DNA of 64,000 nucleotides from Marinomonas sp. SBI8L (GTDB taxonomy: Bacteria; Pseudomonadota; Gammaproteobacteria; Pseudomonadales; Marinomonadaceae). This document shows, piece after piece, positions 1-8,536 of the stretch. The translations under genes were made by a program, and so were the position numbers. The notes below the pieces were generated by a model. That model ran no database searches and had not been told where the DNA came from. It saw only the letters and a list, made by a program, of their open reading frames with translations. The stretch spans positions 1-64,000 of the forward strand of contig NZ_JSEO01000003.1 of NCBI RefSeq assembly GCF_001624705.1, read 5' to 3'. Every line of letters starts with the position of its first letter. Within the stretch, counting starts at the first letter, position 1.

Positions 1-92
1 AGCCGTTGAAGACTACGACGTTGATAGGCTGGGTGTGTAAGCGTTGTGAGGCGTTGAGCTAACCAGTACTAATTGCTCGTGAGGCTTGACCA
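1..92 (+). rRNA. 23S ribosomal RNA, 3' end (partial)
   Basis: The first ~92 bases match the conserved 3' end of bacterial 23S rRNA: GTTGAAGACTACGACGTTGA, then the GGGTGTGTAAGCG and GCGTTGAGCTAACC segments and a final GAGGCTTGACC. The gene enters from the left edge, so only the last helix region is present. The exact 3' end is estimated by comparison with E. coli from memory. Two 5S genes follow in the same orientation, as expected for the end of an rrn operon. Confidence 0.95.
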
Positions 93-236
93 TATAACGC
101 CAAAATGGTTTAGCGTTATATTACGATAAAGCTGGTTTGAGGCTTGGTTATCGTTCTATTCAAAAAGTTATTGTTAAAGACAAAGAATTCGTCAATGAAT
201 AAGCCATAAACAGAGCTTGTTCTGACAAACAGAATT

Positions 237-352
237 TCTTGATAATCATAGAGTCATTGAACCACCTGATCCCATACCGAACTCAGAAGTGAAAAGTGAC
301 ATCGCCGATGGTAGTGTGGGAGGTCCCATGTGAGAGTAGGTCGTTATCAAGA
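237..352 (+). rRNA. rrf: 5S ribosomal RNA, copy 1
   Basis: About 116 bases with the 5S core CCACCTGATCCCATACCGAA, CAGAAGTGAAA and GATGGTAGTGTGGG. The ends TCTTGATAA and TTATCAAGA pair to form helix I, which sets the boundaries. It lies 145 bases after the 23S end. It is almost identical to the second copy; the one difference I see is T at 249 against C at 460. Confidence 0.95.
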
Positions 353-447
353 TTATAATTTAGATAAAATTCTACATCAGTTTATCGATGTATGAGCATT
401 TCAAAGAATTCGTTGATTCTGATATTTCAGAACCAACAAACAGAATT

Positions 448-563
448 TCTTGATAATCACAGAGTCATTGAACCACCTGATCCCATACCGAACTCAGAAG
501 TGAAAAGTGACATCGCCGATGGTAGTGTGGGAGGTCCCATGTGAGAGTAGGTCGTTATCAAGA
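448..563 (+). rRNA. rrf: 5S ribosomal RNA, copy 2
   Basis: Second tandem 5S gene, 211 bases after the first, with the same helix I ends. The upstream spacer is partly duplicated too: CAAAGAATTCGT occurs at 181 and 402, and ACAAACAGAATTTCTTG precedes both copies. This suggests the extra 5S arose by tandem duplication of a spacer plus 5S unit. A strong terminator follows at about 583. Confidence 0.95.
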
Positions 564-582
564 TTACTTTTTTTAAGTAAAG

Positions 583-614
583 TAAAAAACCAGCTCAGTG
601 AGCTGGTTTTTTTT
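583..614 (+). terminator. rRNA operon terminator
   Basis: The hairpin AACCAGCTCA / TGAGCTGGTT is followed by a run of eight T. It lies 20 bases after the second 5S gene and is a typical intrinsic terminator for the rrn operon. I see no gene between here and 761. Confidence 0.9.
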
Positions 615-760
615 CGTCTATTGAAAATATTTCGGCAGAGCCTAGGTGATCGGCATTAGAGAATTTTGGTTTTTTCGTTTCTAGTGCTTACGTTGTTCAA
701 ATAGTGATGACTATTTGAATCTCAAAAAACCATGTTAAGTGTTAATGTTTTAGGAATGAT

Positions 761-1039
761 ATGAGTTTAATCGAAATAATCGGCTTTGTGCCTGCTATTG
801 TGTTTCCAGCAGCGACCATAATCCAATTAGTACATTTACTTAAATCAAAATCAGCAGGTGGCGTATCGCCTGGTGCATGGGGGTCTTTTGCTATAGGTAA
901 TGTTTGCTTGTTTACCTATACAGAGAAATACGATGAATTGCAGTCTATTATTGGGCTTCTTTTTACCTCTCTTTTACAGCTTTATATTGTTTATTTGATT
1001 TATAAATATCGACGACAAGAATCGCTGGCTACCGCATAA
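761..1039 (+). CDS. small PQ-loop / SemiSWEET-like membrane protein
   Basis: A 92-residue protein with three predicted membrane segments (about residues 5-25, 38-55 and 61-82). The stretch FPAATIIQLVHLLKSKSAGG followed by V-S-P-G-A-W resembles a PQ-loop repeat as in SemiSWEET half-transporters, which carry small sugars as dimers. Length and layout fit one three-helix bundle. The substrate cannot be told from sequence. It stands alone between the rRNA operon and the convergent ZIP gene. The family call is by motif resemblance and is moderate. Confidence 0.6.
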   Translation: MSLIEIIGFVPAIVFPAATIIQLVHLLKSKSAGGVSPGAWGSFAIGNVCLFTYTEKYDELQSIIGLLFTSLLQLYIVYLIYKYRRQESLATA

Positions 1040-1125
1040 GCCCAATGAGAATATGAGTAAGCATGATAAGTTGCTTGCTCTATTCACACTAGGAACTAGC
1101 TTGAGTAGACCTTGTTAAATTTGAG

Positions 1126-1842
1126 TTAATGGTTTAAAGCCATACTCGCTAAAACCCCCATTAAAAAGCCTAACAAAGCCCCCATAGGTGGAGCCCAATG
1201 TTTTTGCAGCGGCACCTGTGGTGCTATGTCCTGAAAAATAGAATAGAGAATCCCGCCTGCAGCAAACATCATTAAAGCTGCAATCGTTAAAGGTGACTGT
1301 GCTAACCATAGGTAACCAACTACGCCTGATAATGGTCCTAATAACGCCATTAGAGCAAACATTAAAATGATCATTTTACTACTGAGGCGTTTACTGGTTC
1401 GCATTTCTCGATAGGCATTAAAGCCTTCGGGCAGGTTCTGTAATGCAATCAATAATGCCAGTAATAAAGCTGAGCTAGATCCATAGGCAAAGGCTGCTCC
1501 CAATGCTATTGATTCAGGAACAAAGTCTGTCAACATGGCGGCTAATTGGCTGGCTGGGGTGTTTATCTTTTGTAGAAGGATATCTAACAGCATAAATGCG
1601 ACACCTCCTAGCAGGAAATAAAATGCACTGCTGCTCATACTGAGTTCTTGAATAGCTTCAGGTACTAATACAAGTGCAACGGCAGAGAGTAGGGTCCCTG
1701 CACCAAAGGCAACCACAGAATGGCGTAACTCTTGTTCTAACCAGTCTGATTGTATATGTTCAAAACGTGCAATAAGAGCACCTGCTGGCATGGCAAGCCC
1801 AGCGGCTAAGGTCAGAAGTATGACTTGAACTAGATATGGCAT
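1126..1842 (-). CDS. ZIP family divalent metal transporter
   Basis: A 238-residue inner-membrane protein with about eight hydrophobic segments and ZIP-like small-residue-rich helices. Helix IV carries the metal-site sequence ALLIALQNLPEGFNAYREMR at about residues 130-150: the N-x-P-E-G motif is a hallmark of ZIP helix IV, although the usual H before N is Q here. ZIP proteins import zinc or related metals into the cytoplasm. It is transcribed alone. I looked for a Zur-type palindrome upstream (1843-2000) and saw none, unlike the zinc operon at 8-11.8 kb. Confidence 0.8.
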   Translation of the reverse strand: MPYLVQVILLTLAAGLAMPAGALIARFEHIQSDWLEQELRHSVVAFGAGTLLSAVALVLVPEAIQELSMSSSAFYFLLGGVAFMLLDILLQKINTPASQLAAMLTDFVPESIALGAAFAYGSSSALLLALLIALQNLPEGFNAYREMRTSKRLSSKMIILMFALMALLGPLSGVVGYLWLAQSPLTIAALMMFAAGGILYSIFQDIAPQVPLQKHWAPPMGALLGFLMGVLASMALNH

Positions 1843-2013
1843 AAGTAAAGCGCCTGATGAATCCTAGTTAGAATTATTGCTTGAAACCTATTCTCTTATC
1901 AATCAATGATTTATAGATTAGTTTTTCTTATCTTGAGGGTCATTATATTGTTTGTCATAGTAAATTCTTTTAGAGACTATAAGACGTGCTTAATGTTTTG
2001 AAAGGAGGACAAA

Positions 2014-2433
2014 ATGGAAAATCAGCAAGTAGAAAAGATTAGTGGCAGTTGCCTTTGTGGCGCAGTGACATTTGAAGTAGACAATCATTTTAAGCTGTTT
2101 CATTTATGTCATTGTCATCAATGTCAAAAAATCTCAGGTTCAGCTCATGTATCCAACTTATTTGTGAATAAAGAGGCGATTAGTTGGTTATCAGGGCAAG
2201 AAAAAATTCATCGCTTTGATGTGCCAGGTCGTCAAATCTCTAATGTCTTTTGTACGCAATGCGGCTCGTCCGTACCTTATGTTTCTGGTAGTGGCCGCGC
2301 TTTGATTGTGCCAGCAGGCACCTTAGATGGCGAACCAAACATAGGGCCACAGAATCATATCTACATGGAAGACAGTCGTGATTGGCATGAAAACATTGCG
2401 TCTGTGGATTGTTTTGAGCGTTATACAGATTAA
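2014..2433 (+). CDS. GFA family (Mss4-like fold) zinc-binding protein
   Basis: A 139-residue protein with the GFA cysteine pattern: SCLCGAVTFE near residue 14, HLCHCHQCQKISGSAH at about 31-46 and FCTQCGSS at about 85-92. These cysteines bind zinc in the Mss4-like fold. Some relatives were described as glutathione-dependent formaldehyde-activating enzymes, but most members have no proven activity. A strong Shine-Dalgarno AAAGGAGG precedes ATG by 5 bases. The aldehyde dehydrogenase gene starts 94 bases downstream on the same strand, so a link to aldehyde metabolism is possible but unproven. Confidence 0.85.
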   Translation: MENQQVEKISGSCLCGAVTFEVDNHFKLFHLCHCHQCQKISGSAHVSNLFVNKEAISWLSGQEKIHRFDVPGRQISNVFCTQCGSSVPYVSGSGRALIVPAGTLDGEPNIGPQNHIYMEDSRDWHENIASVDCFERYTD

Positions 2434-2526
2434 ATCCACGTTTTATACCTACTCAGGTGTATATCCGCTCATGGTTTAGTTCTTTTAGAATCAGGGAATA
2501 TTGCATTAACTAGCAGGAGTTTATTA

Positions 2527-4014
2527 ATGAAAAGCTATACCGAGTGGCAAGCGTTAAGTAAAAGTCAGACCTTTCATGGGCAAGCTTATATCAATGGTGA
2601 ATTCCAAGCGGCACAAAGTGGTGAAACCTTTGCTTGCATTAACCCAGCTACTGAACAACTTTTAACGAATGTTGCCAGTTGTGATCAAGCAGATGTGGAT
2701 ATTGCGGTTGCCAATGCTAAAGCTGTCTTTAAGTCTGGTGTTTGGTCGCAAATGCACCCGAAGAAAAGAAAGAATATCTTACTTAAACTCGCCTCTTTGA
2801 TTGATCTGCATAAAGATGAATTGGCATTGCTTGATACCCTAGACATGGGTAAATCCATCAGTGAGATGGTGAATATTGATATGCCAGATGTAATCGATTG
2901 TTTTCAGTGGACAGCTGAATCAATTGATAAGGTTTATGGCGAAATTGCACCTACAGGGACAGATACTCTAGCGCTGATTAGCCATGAACCTGTGGGTGTT
3001 GTCGCTTGTATCACCCCTTGGAATTACCCTATGTTGATGGCAAGTTGGAAGCTAGCTCCTGCCTTAGCTGCTGGCAACAGCGTGATTCTTAAGCCTTCTG
3101 AAAAATCTCCGTTAAGTGTTTTACGTTTAGCAGAATTGAGCAAAGAAGCCGGTATCCCTGATGGCGTTTTTAATGTCTTACCTGGATTTGGCCACACGGC
3201 AGGTAAAGCCTTGGCTATGCATAATGATGTTAACGTTTTAGCCTTTACAGGCTCGACTCGTGTTGCTGCACTTTTGATGGAATACGCAGGCAAATCTAAT
3301 ATGAAGCGAGTTTGGTTAGAAGCTGGCGGTAAATCACCTATGTTGATTTTTGATGATTGCGATGTGAAAAAAGCAGCCGCTTCAGCAGCGGCTTCAATTT
3401 TCAGTAATCAGGGTGAAGTGTGTATCGCCTGTTCACGTCTGTATGTACAAGACACCATCAAGACTGAGTTTATGGCTGCCTTGGTTGAAGCGGCTGGCAA
3501 ATATCAAGCAGGTGATCCATTGGATCCAAATACTAAGATGGGGCCTATGGTTGATGCTGTGCAGATGAATACGGTTAAACGTTTTATTGAGTCAGCACAG
3601 GCAGAAGGTGGAGAACTAGTTTTTGGTGGTGTAAAAGACTACCAAGAAGGCCAAGGTTACTTTGCTCAAGCAACCATAATCGACAAAGCTAATAACGAAA
3701 TGGAGTTTGTCAGAGAGGAAATCTTTGGTCCTGTTTTAGCTGTGAGCGAGTTCACGACCGAAGAAGAAGCTCTAGCATTAGCGAATGATTCTAAATATGG
3801 TCTAGGTGCTGCTCTTTGGACGGATAACCTTTCTCGAGCGCACAGAGTGAGTCGTCAATTAGAAAGCGGCATGGTCTGGGTTAATACTTGGGGTGAAGGT
3901 GATACTACCGTGCCTTTTGGTGGTGTTAAAGCATCAGGTAATGGTCGTGATAAATCATTACATGCACTAGAGAAGTACACTGAGCTAAAAAACGTCATGA
4001 TACGAATAGGTTAA
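2527..4014 (+). CDS. puuC: aldehyde dehydrogenase, PuuC-like
   Basis: A 495-residue NAD(P)-dependent aldehyde dehydrogenase of normal family length. Catalytic residues are visible: Asn166 in TPWNYP, Glu265 in WLEAGGKSP, Cys299 in NQGEVCIACSRL, and the C-terminal PFGGVKASGNGRDKS and EKYTELK motifs. From memory it matches E. coli PuuC (gamma-glutamyl-gamma-aminobutyraldehyde dehydrogenase) closely along its length. With agmatinase close by it probably oxidises the aldehyde made from putrescine, feeding GABA or succinate. AGGAG lies 8 bases before ATG, and a strong terminator follows. Confidence 0.88.
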   Translation: MKSYTEWQALSKSQTFHGQAYINGEFQAAQSGETFACINPATEQLLTNVASCDQADVDIAVANAKAVFKSGVWSQMHPKKRKNILLKLASLIDLHKDELALLDTLDMGKSISEMVNIDMPDVIDCFQWTAESIDKVYGEIAPTGTDTLALISHEPVGVVACITPWNYPMLMASWKLAPALAAGNSVILKPSEKSPLSVLRLAELSKEAGIPDGVFNVLPGFGHTAGKALAMHNDVNVLAFTGSTRVAALLMEYAGKSNMKRVWLEAGGKSPMLIFDDCDVKKAAASAAASIFSNQGEVCIACSRLYVQDTIKTEFMAALVEAAGKYQAGDPLDPNTKMGPMVDAVQMNTVKRFIESAQAEGGELVFGGVKDYQEGQGYFAQATIIDKANNEMEFVREEIFGPVLAVSEFTTEEEALALANDSKYGLGAALWTDNLSRAHRVSRQLESGMVWVNTWGEGDTTVPFGGVKASGNGRDKSLHALEKYTELKNVMIRIG

Positions 4015-4073
4015 TACATGATGCTTTGAGGCTAATCTCGCCCATTAAGGCATGATTGATAGTAATACTCATC

Positions 4074-4131
4074 AAAAAAGCATGGCCGGCACTCTTATCT
4101 TTGGATAGAAGTGCTGGTCATGCTTTTTCTT
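4074..4131 (+). terminator. terminator after puuC
   Basis: A long hairpin, left arm AAAAAGCATGGCCGGCACTC and right arm GTGCTGGTCATGCTTTTT with small mismatches, is followed by T-rich DNA. The A-run/T-run flanks let it work in both directions, so it may also serve the convergent LysR gene, which stops at 4237. Confidence 0.8.
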
Positions 4132-4236
4132 GTTGGGGATCTTTATCACATAGAGCTCTCAGAAGTAAGAAGCCTTATTTTAAGAAGTCGGGTTGCTCAT
4201 TTTAAGCTGACTTTTTAAACGCTAAAGTTAGTAATT

Positions 4237-5154
4237 TTAAAGTGACTTCACATGTTCACACAAAACCTGTTTAAGCCAGATGATGCCTGAATCCTTGGCA
4301 TAAAGTGGGTGCTGAACCAAGGTCATATCAATGGCTGGTAATCCATCAGGCGGCGTAACAATACAGACAGGCATCATTTGGGTGAAAAGCTTCGCCATAT
4401 GATAGGGAAGCGTAATAATCGCCTCAGTGTTTGCGACAATGCGTGCAGCGGCCATATAGTTGGTTGTGCTGGCGATGTGATTACGTTCTAAAGTCTGATC
4501 AGCTAACCAGCGATCAACATTGCTATCCGTTTTCCCTTCAAGGTCAAAGAATCGTATATGAGGTAAAGCCAAATAGGCCTCTAAGGTAAGAGATTCTTTA
4601 GCGTTCTGGTTTTGAGTACTGGCCAAACAAACTTGCTTCTCAGTGAGCCAATCTTGAACGATAAGGTGCGAGGGCAACCTTTGTTCTTTATCCATACCAA
4701 CAATAAGATCTATCTCACCTTTTTCTAATCTTAGTAAAGCGCTCTCTTCTGAAATAAGATCAATCTCAATCCTCACATTTGGCGCACTAAGTTGCAGTTG
4801 GCTAAACCATTCAGGAAAAACGACCGTTTCGAAAAAATCCGTGCTGGCAATGCGAAAGGTTCTATCACTCAAACTGGCTTGAAAACTTTCAGCTGGGCTT
4901 ATGGTTCGCTCTACTAGGCTCAATGCTTGGCGAACATCTGGCAGCATAGCCAATGCTCTAGGAGTGGGAGTTAAACCATTCTCTGTTTTAACTAATAAGG
5001 GGTCATCAAGCTGAGTTCTTAGTCGATTGAGAGCATGACTCATAGCAGATTGGCTTAGAAAAACCTTCTCTGCTGCACGGCTCACATGACATTCAGAGAT
5101 CAATGCTTCAAAGATAATAAGAAGGTTAAGGTCGAATTGACGTAAAGCGCTCAT
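4237..5154 (-). CDS. LysR family regulator, probably of speB
   Basis: A 305-residue LysR-type regulator. The N-terminal winged helix begins FDLNLLIIFEAL and contains SRAAEKVFLSQSAMSHALNR, followed by an effector-binding domain. I chose the ATG at 5154 (MSALRQFDLN) over an upstream start at 5238, because family members begin just before this motif and the longer form would run through the likely operator. It is divergent from agmatinase, with a T-N11-A palindrome between, so it most likely controls speB and itself, and perhaps puuC on its other side. Confidence 0.9.
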   Translation of the reverse strand: MSALRQFDLNLLIIFEALISECHVSRAAEKVFLSQSAMSHALNRLRTQLDDPLLVKTENGLTPTPRALAMLPDVRQALSLVERTISPAESFQASLSDRTFRIASTDFFETVVFPEWFSQLQLSAPNVRIEIDLISEESALLRLEKGEIDLIVGMDKEQRLPSHLIVQDWLTEKQVCLASTQNQNAKESLTLEAYLALPHIRFFDLEGKTDSNVDRWLADQTLERNHIASTTNYMAAARIVANTEAIITLPYHMAKLFTQMMPVCIVTPPDGLPAIDMTLVQHPLYAKDSGIIWLKQVLCEHVKSL

Positions 5155-5204
5155 GCTAGCTTTCACCTTTAAAGATAAGTTTAAAACTTGGTGTATGAAT
5201 ACGC

Positions 5205-5229
5205 TGCATATACTTACCTGAAATATGCA
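5205..5229. promoter_or_regulatory. LysR-type operator between LysR gene and speB
   Basis: The perfect inverted repeat TGCATAT - 11 bases - ATATGCA fits the T-N11-A pattern of LysR-type binding sites. It sits in the 146-base divergent region, about 72 bases before the chosen speB ATG and 51 before the LysR ATG. Assignment to this regulator is by position. Confidence 0.65.
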
Positions 5230-5300
5230 TTTCAACAATTGTGCTAGTCAGGTTAATCTTTCTCTTAATGAATTACAAAAACAATTTAGAGGAAGACACC

Positions 5301-6266
5301 ATGTCCGACAATAAGCCAGCTGCAAGCAAGGTTGCCGATGCCGATATGCCAATTTATGGCGGTCTAGGAATGACTTTTATGCAATTCCCTTTACTTTCGA
5401 GCTGGCAGAATAGCCAAGCGGAAGTCATTGTCAGTGGTGTCCCTTATGATATGTCTACTTCTGGGCGTTCAGGTGCGCGTTTTGGCCCTGAAGGTGTACG
5501 TAGCGCTTCTATTAATCTTGTGTGGGAAGGTGCGCGTTGGCCTTGGCAGTTTGCCTTGGATGATCACCTTAAGGTAGAAGATTCGGGTAATGTCCTGTTT
5601 AAGCACGGTGAGCCACAAACCTTAGTCGATAATTTAGAAGCTCATATTGATAAGGTATTAGGAGCGGGTAAGACAGCCTTGACCTTTGGCGGTGATCATT
5701 TCATTACCTTGCCTATCCTTCGTGCTTATGCCAAAAAATATGGTCCTTTTGCCGTGGTGCACTTTGATGCACATACGGATACCTATTCTGGCGGTACTAA
5801 ATACGACCATGGCACTCTATTTCACCATGCCGTCACTGAAGGCCTAATAGACGTTGAGCACAGTATTCAAATTGGTATTCGTACCGCTTACGATTATGAA
5901 AACCATCCGTTTGAAGTCTTAGATGCCGCCTGGGTAAATGAGCATGGAGCAAAAGCGACTCTAGAGCGTATTAATCAGCGAGTGGGAGATAAGCAAGTTT
6001 ACGTGAGCTTCGATATTGATGGACTTGATCCAGCGGTAGCACCAGGTACAGGCACGCCTGTACAGGCCGGTTTGACCGTTGATACTTGCTTGAAAGTCAT
6101 TCGAGGCTTAAGAGGTCATGATTTGATTGGTATGGATGTGGTAGAAGTCGCGCCTGCCTATGATCATGCAGATATTACCTCTCTTGCAGGGGCGACACTT
6201 GCGCTTGAATACTTATATGTTTTAGCTGCTAACAAAGGTGCTGGTACTGACTACCTCACTAAGTAG
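5301..6266 (+). CDS. speB: agmatinase
   Basis: A 321-residue ureohydrolase. All manganese-binding motifs are present: FGGDHFITLP, VHFDAHTDTY and SFDIDGLDPAVAPGTGTP. Many other stretches (SGRSGARFGP, SIQIGIRT, GMDVVEVAPAYD) match E. coli SpeB, so I call agmatinase, which splits agmatine to putrescine and urea. Guanidinobutyrase is the main alternative. The ATG at 5301 has GAGGAAG 6-12 bases upstream and starts MSDNKPAAS; an upstream in-frame start at 5241 would add 20 unusual residues. Confidence 0.9.
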   Translation: MSDNKPAASKVADADMPIYGGLGMTFMQFPLLSSWQNSQAEVIVSGVPYDMSTSGRSGARFGPEGVRSASINLVWEGARWPWQFALDDHLKVEDSGNVLFKHGEPQTLVDNLEAHIDKVLGAGKTALTFGGDHFITLPILRAYAKKYGPFAVVHFDAHTDTYSGGTKYDHGTLFHHAVTEGLIDVEHSIQIGIRTAYDYENHPFEVLDAAWVNEHGAKATLERINQRVGDKQVYVSFDIDGLDPAVAPGTGTPVQAGLTVDTCLKVIRGLRGHDLIGMDVVEVAPAYDHADITSLAGATLALEYLYVLAANKGAGTDYLTK

Positions 6267-6320
6267 CTATACATAGAAGTAGCTATACATAGCCTTTTGA
6301 TTCAATTCAGAAGGGATATT

Positions 6321-6357
6321 AAAGCGAGGCTAGGCTTTCCTAGTCTCGCTTTTTTTG
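6321..6357 (+). terminator. terminator after speB
   Basis: The hairpin AGCGAGGCTAGG-CTTT-CCTAGTCTCGCT is followed by seven T, 55 bases after the speB stop. The rest of 6267-6564 holds a short direct duplication of TAGCTATACATAG right at the speB stop and the promoter region of the next gene. Confidence 0.88.
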
Positions 6358-6564
6358 CATCTTAAGCTCAGAAAGTGAGACTTTTATGTCAAATAAATCA
6401 TATCCGGTCTTAAAAATTGAGACCTTTAGTTCTTGATTTTGATTCTGTTATGACTTTGTTTAACAGGGTTCAGTTTAGTTTGTAGTATTCCCATCCCTTA
6501 TCGTGTTTTTTAGCTTGAATGTTAAAAAATAGGGTATGACTGAACCAAGGAAGGAGAGGGGATT

Positions 6565-7905
6565 ATGACACGCAGTATGCGGTTTCTATGGAATAGAGAT
6601 GCTTATATCTCTTTGTTTTGGCTATTGATAATGCAAGTTATTGTTGCTTTATCAACCTATTTGATTGCCACAAGTATGAAGTATATTGAGTCGGATTTAG
6701 ACACGACTTATTTTTATATGATGCTGTTTGTGGTCTCGCTGTTTCTTGTGTATTTCCCCAGTGCGATTTCATCGATTTATTTAGAAAAATGGAAAATCAG
6801 CGCCCAAAAACGTTTTATTCTTGGCTTCACCTCGCTTAACTTTGGCAAGCGTTCCCTTGATAGGCAAAAAAATAAGGATGAGCATGAAGGCTGGGTGACC
6901 ACTGAATCTATGTTGCTTTATGGCGAGGCCCCCGAGTCTATCTATAGCATTTTTGGCACAGTATTAAATACTCTCCTTTCCATCATCATAGTGAGTATGA
7001 TTTTAGATATCAGTATCCTGCTCTGGTATGTCCTCGCTATTTTCTTAGTGGTAGGCATCAAAATACTCTCAAAAGATAAAATCGCTGCTAACGCTAAGTT
7101 AGTACAAGGTAAGAGAAACGCCGTAATTTCTGTACTATCCAGAATGTGGGTGAATACGATTTCAGGTAGCCCTAAAACCTTTAAAAACTGGCAACAAGGT
7201 TATTTAAAAAATACCTATGTGTGGAAGAAAAAAGCGGCTCAAAATGAATTGTTTCTGATGGGAGTCTCAAGCGTAAGTGCCATGCTAGCACTGGCTTTTA
7301 TCTGTGCTGGCAATGCGCTCTACTTACTTAGCTTATCCAGTGCCGAAGCCATTGCTGTATTCTTGGTGACCTTGCCAAGGCAAGTGCAGATTATGCAAAA
7401 CACCTTCATGTTTTTTAATCATTATTTAAGGTGGAAAGGCGTCGCTCACAAGCTTTCTAATCTTGATCAACACCTTGAATTAGAGAGTGAAGATACAAGC
7501 CAATATATCAACCTTGAAAATATCAGTATTAATGGTAATCAGTTTGATAGCATTGATGAGATAAAAGCCTATATTCAGCGCCAGCCCTATGGACGTTACA
7601 CAATACAAGGGAAGAATGGTGCGGGTAAATCAACCTTACTCAGACGTTTGGTAGAAGGAGATAAGTATGTCTTTGTGCCGAGTGCCTTTAGAGATCTTGA
7701 GTTCTCAAACTTAAGGGATAACACTTCGTCAGATGGGGAAAGTGTACGCAAGTTATTTGACTCTCTGCATCATGTAAAAGAGATTGATACCTTATACCTA
7801 GATGAATGGGATGCCAGTTTAGATATTTATAATAAAGCCCATATGCATGCTGAGGTGAGAGAGCTAGCTGAGAAAAAACGTATCATAGAAGTTGTTCATG
7901 GCTAG
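6565..7905 (+). CDS. ABC half-transporter-like protein with compressed ATPase domain
   Basis: A 446-residue protein. Residues 15-290 hold about six membrane segments in the style of ABC exporter membrane domains. The C-terminal 110 residues are a reduced ATPase: Walker A GKNGAGKST (349-357), a poor signature SSDGES (388-393), Walker B LYLDEWDAS (410-418) with Glu414, a D-loop SLD, and a terminal switch His445. Only about 37 residues separate Walker A from the signature, against roughly 90-100 in normal ABC domains, so most of the helical subdomain and Q-loop region is missing. AAGGAAGGAG precedes ATG. I know no family name; substrate unknown. A strong terminator follows. Confidence 0.7.
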   Translation: MTRSMRFLWNRDAYISLFWLLIMQVIVALSTYLIATSMKYIESDLDTTYFYMMLFVVSLFLVYFPSAISSIYLEKWKISAQKRFILGFTSLNFGKRSLDRQKNKDEHEGWVTTESMLLYGEAPESIYSIFGTVLNTLLSIIIVSMILDISILLWYVLAIFLVVGIKILSKDKIAANAKLVQGKRNAVISVLSRMWVNTISGSPKTFKNWQQGYLKNTYVWKKKAAQNELFLMGVSSVSAMLALAFICAGNALYLLSLSSAEAIAVFLVTLPRQVQIMQNTFMFFNHYLRWKGVAHKLSNLDQHLELESEDTSQYINLENISINGNQFDSIDEIKAYIQRQPYGRYTIQGKNGAGKSTLLRRLVEGDKYVFVPSAFRDLEFSNLRDNTSSDGESVRKLFDSLHHVKEIDTLYLDEWDASLDIYNKAHMHAEVRELAEKKRIIEVVHG

Positions 7906-7932
7906 TCGGATTCAAGACGGATCAGGCAAACG

Positions 7933-7967
7933 AAAAAGGGGGATCAGTAATCTGATCCCCCTTTTTA
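7933..7967 (+). terminator. bidirectional terminator
   Basis: The perfect hairpin AAAAAGGGGGATCAG / CTGATCCCCCTTTTT has a 4-base loop. It lies between the convergent ABC gene (stop 7905) and DUF3299 gene (stop 7998) and can end both transcripts. Confidence 0.92.
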
Positions 7968-7997
7968 ATTTTCTAATCATAGGCTACCTAATCAGGC

Positions 7998-8534
7998 CTA
8001 TTCATAAGGAGTGATGTTGGACCCTATGATGTGATAGCCAGTTTGTATCATGCCGACCATGTTTTGCTCTGTCATCAGCTTACCTTCTAGATAAATTACA
8101 TCCCATAGCTCTTGGTCTGGCGCACCTTGAGGGAAGCTGACATGGATAATCTGGTTCGGTGGTGGCGGTGGCGTGTGAATACAAGAACCGTAATAAGGCA
8201 CTAACAAGAATTCAGTGACCTCATCGGCATCGCCTTCAAGAGGAATCACAAAACCTGGGATTCTAACTTGCTTGCCACTGAGTTCGTGTCTTACTGCCCC
8301 AAACTCTGATTGCATATCAGCATCATAGGCCTCGTCACCATATTCAAGTTGCTGTGACATCATTTCTCTAGCGATACGTTCAGATTCAGGTACCAAATCC
8401 AGCCATTTAAGCTCTAATAGATTCGCTGTCGCATTGCTTGAAAAAACAAAAGAGGCTAACAATAGGCTGAGTGTCATTAAGGTAGAGTGAAGTCTGTTTT
8501 TCCCCACCTGGGTTAACGATAAGCGGTTTTTCAT
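7998..8534 (-). CDS. DUF3299 exported protein of zinc operon
   Basis: A 178-residue exported protein. A signal segment (about residues 18-43, ending SSNATA) precedes the mature part, which holds the DUF3299 hallmarks VRIPGFVIPLEGD and YYGSCIHTPPPPPNQIIHV. The function is unknown; such genes commonly sit beside MacB-type ABC and DUF2796 genes. I chose the ATG at 8534 (MKNRLS), right at the permease stop (8537), because an upstream start at 8630 would overlap the permease by 94 bases. Last gene of the Zur-box operon, so likely an envelope part of zinc uptake, like the last Zrg gene of Vibrio cholerae. Confidence 0.88.
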   Translation of the reverse strand: MKNRLSLTQVGKNRLHSTLMTLSLLLASFVFSSNATANLLELKWLDLVPESERIAREMMSQQLEYGDEAYDADMQSEFGAVRHELSGKQVRIPGFVIPLEGDADEVTEFLLVPYYGSCIHTPPPPPNQIIHVSFPQGAPDQELWDVIYLEGKLMTEQNMVGMIQTGYHIIGSNITPYE

Positions 8535-8536
8535 TA

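Noticed and set aside
1843-2000. Zur operator for the ZIP transporter gene
   Set aside because: No palindrome near the GTTATAATATAAC core was found in the upstream region.
4237-5238. Long form of the LysR protein starting at 5238
   Set aside because: The first 28 residues are unlike LysR N-termini and overlap the likely operator; the ATG at 5154 fits better.
6386-6436. 16-residue frame MSNKSYPVLKIETFSS upstream of the ABC gene, considered as a peptide precursor
   Set aside because: It has a weak ribosome site, no leader-peptide features and no modification enzymes nearby.
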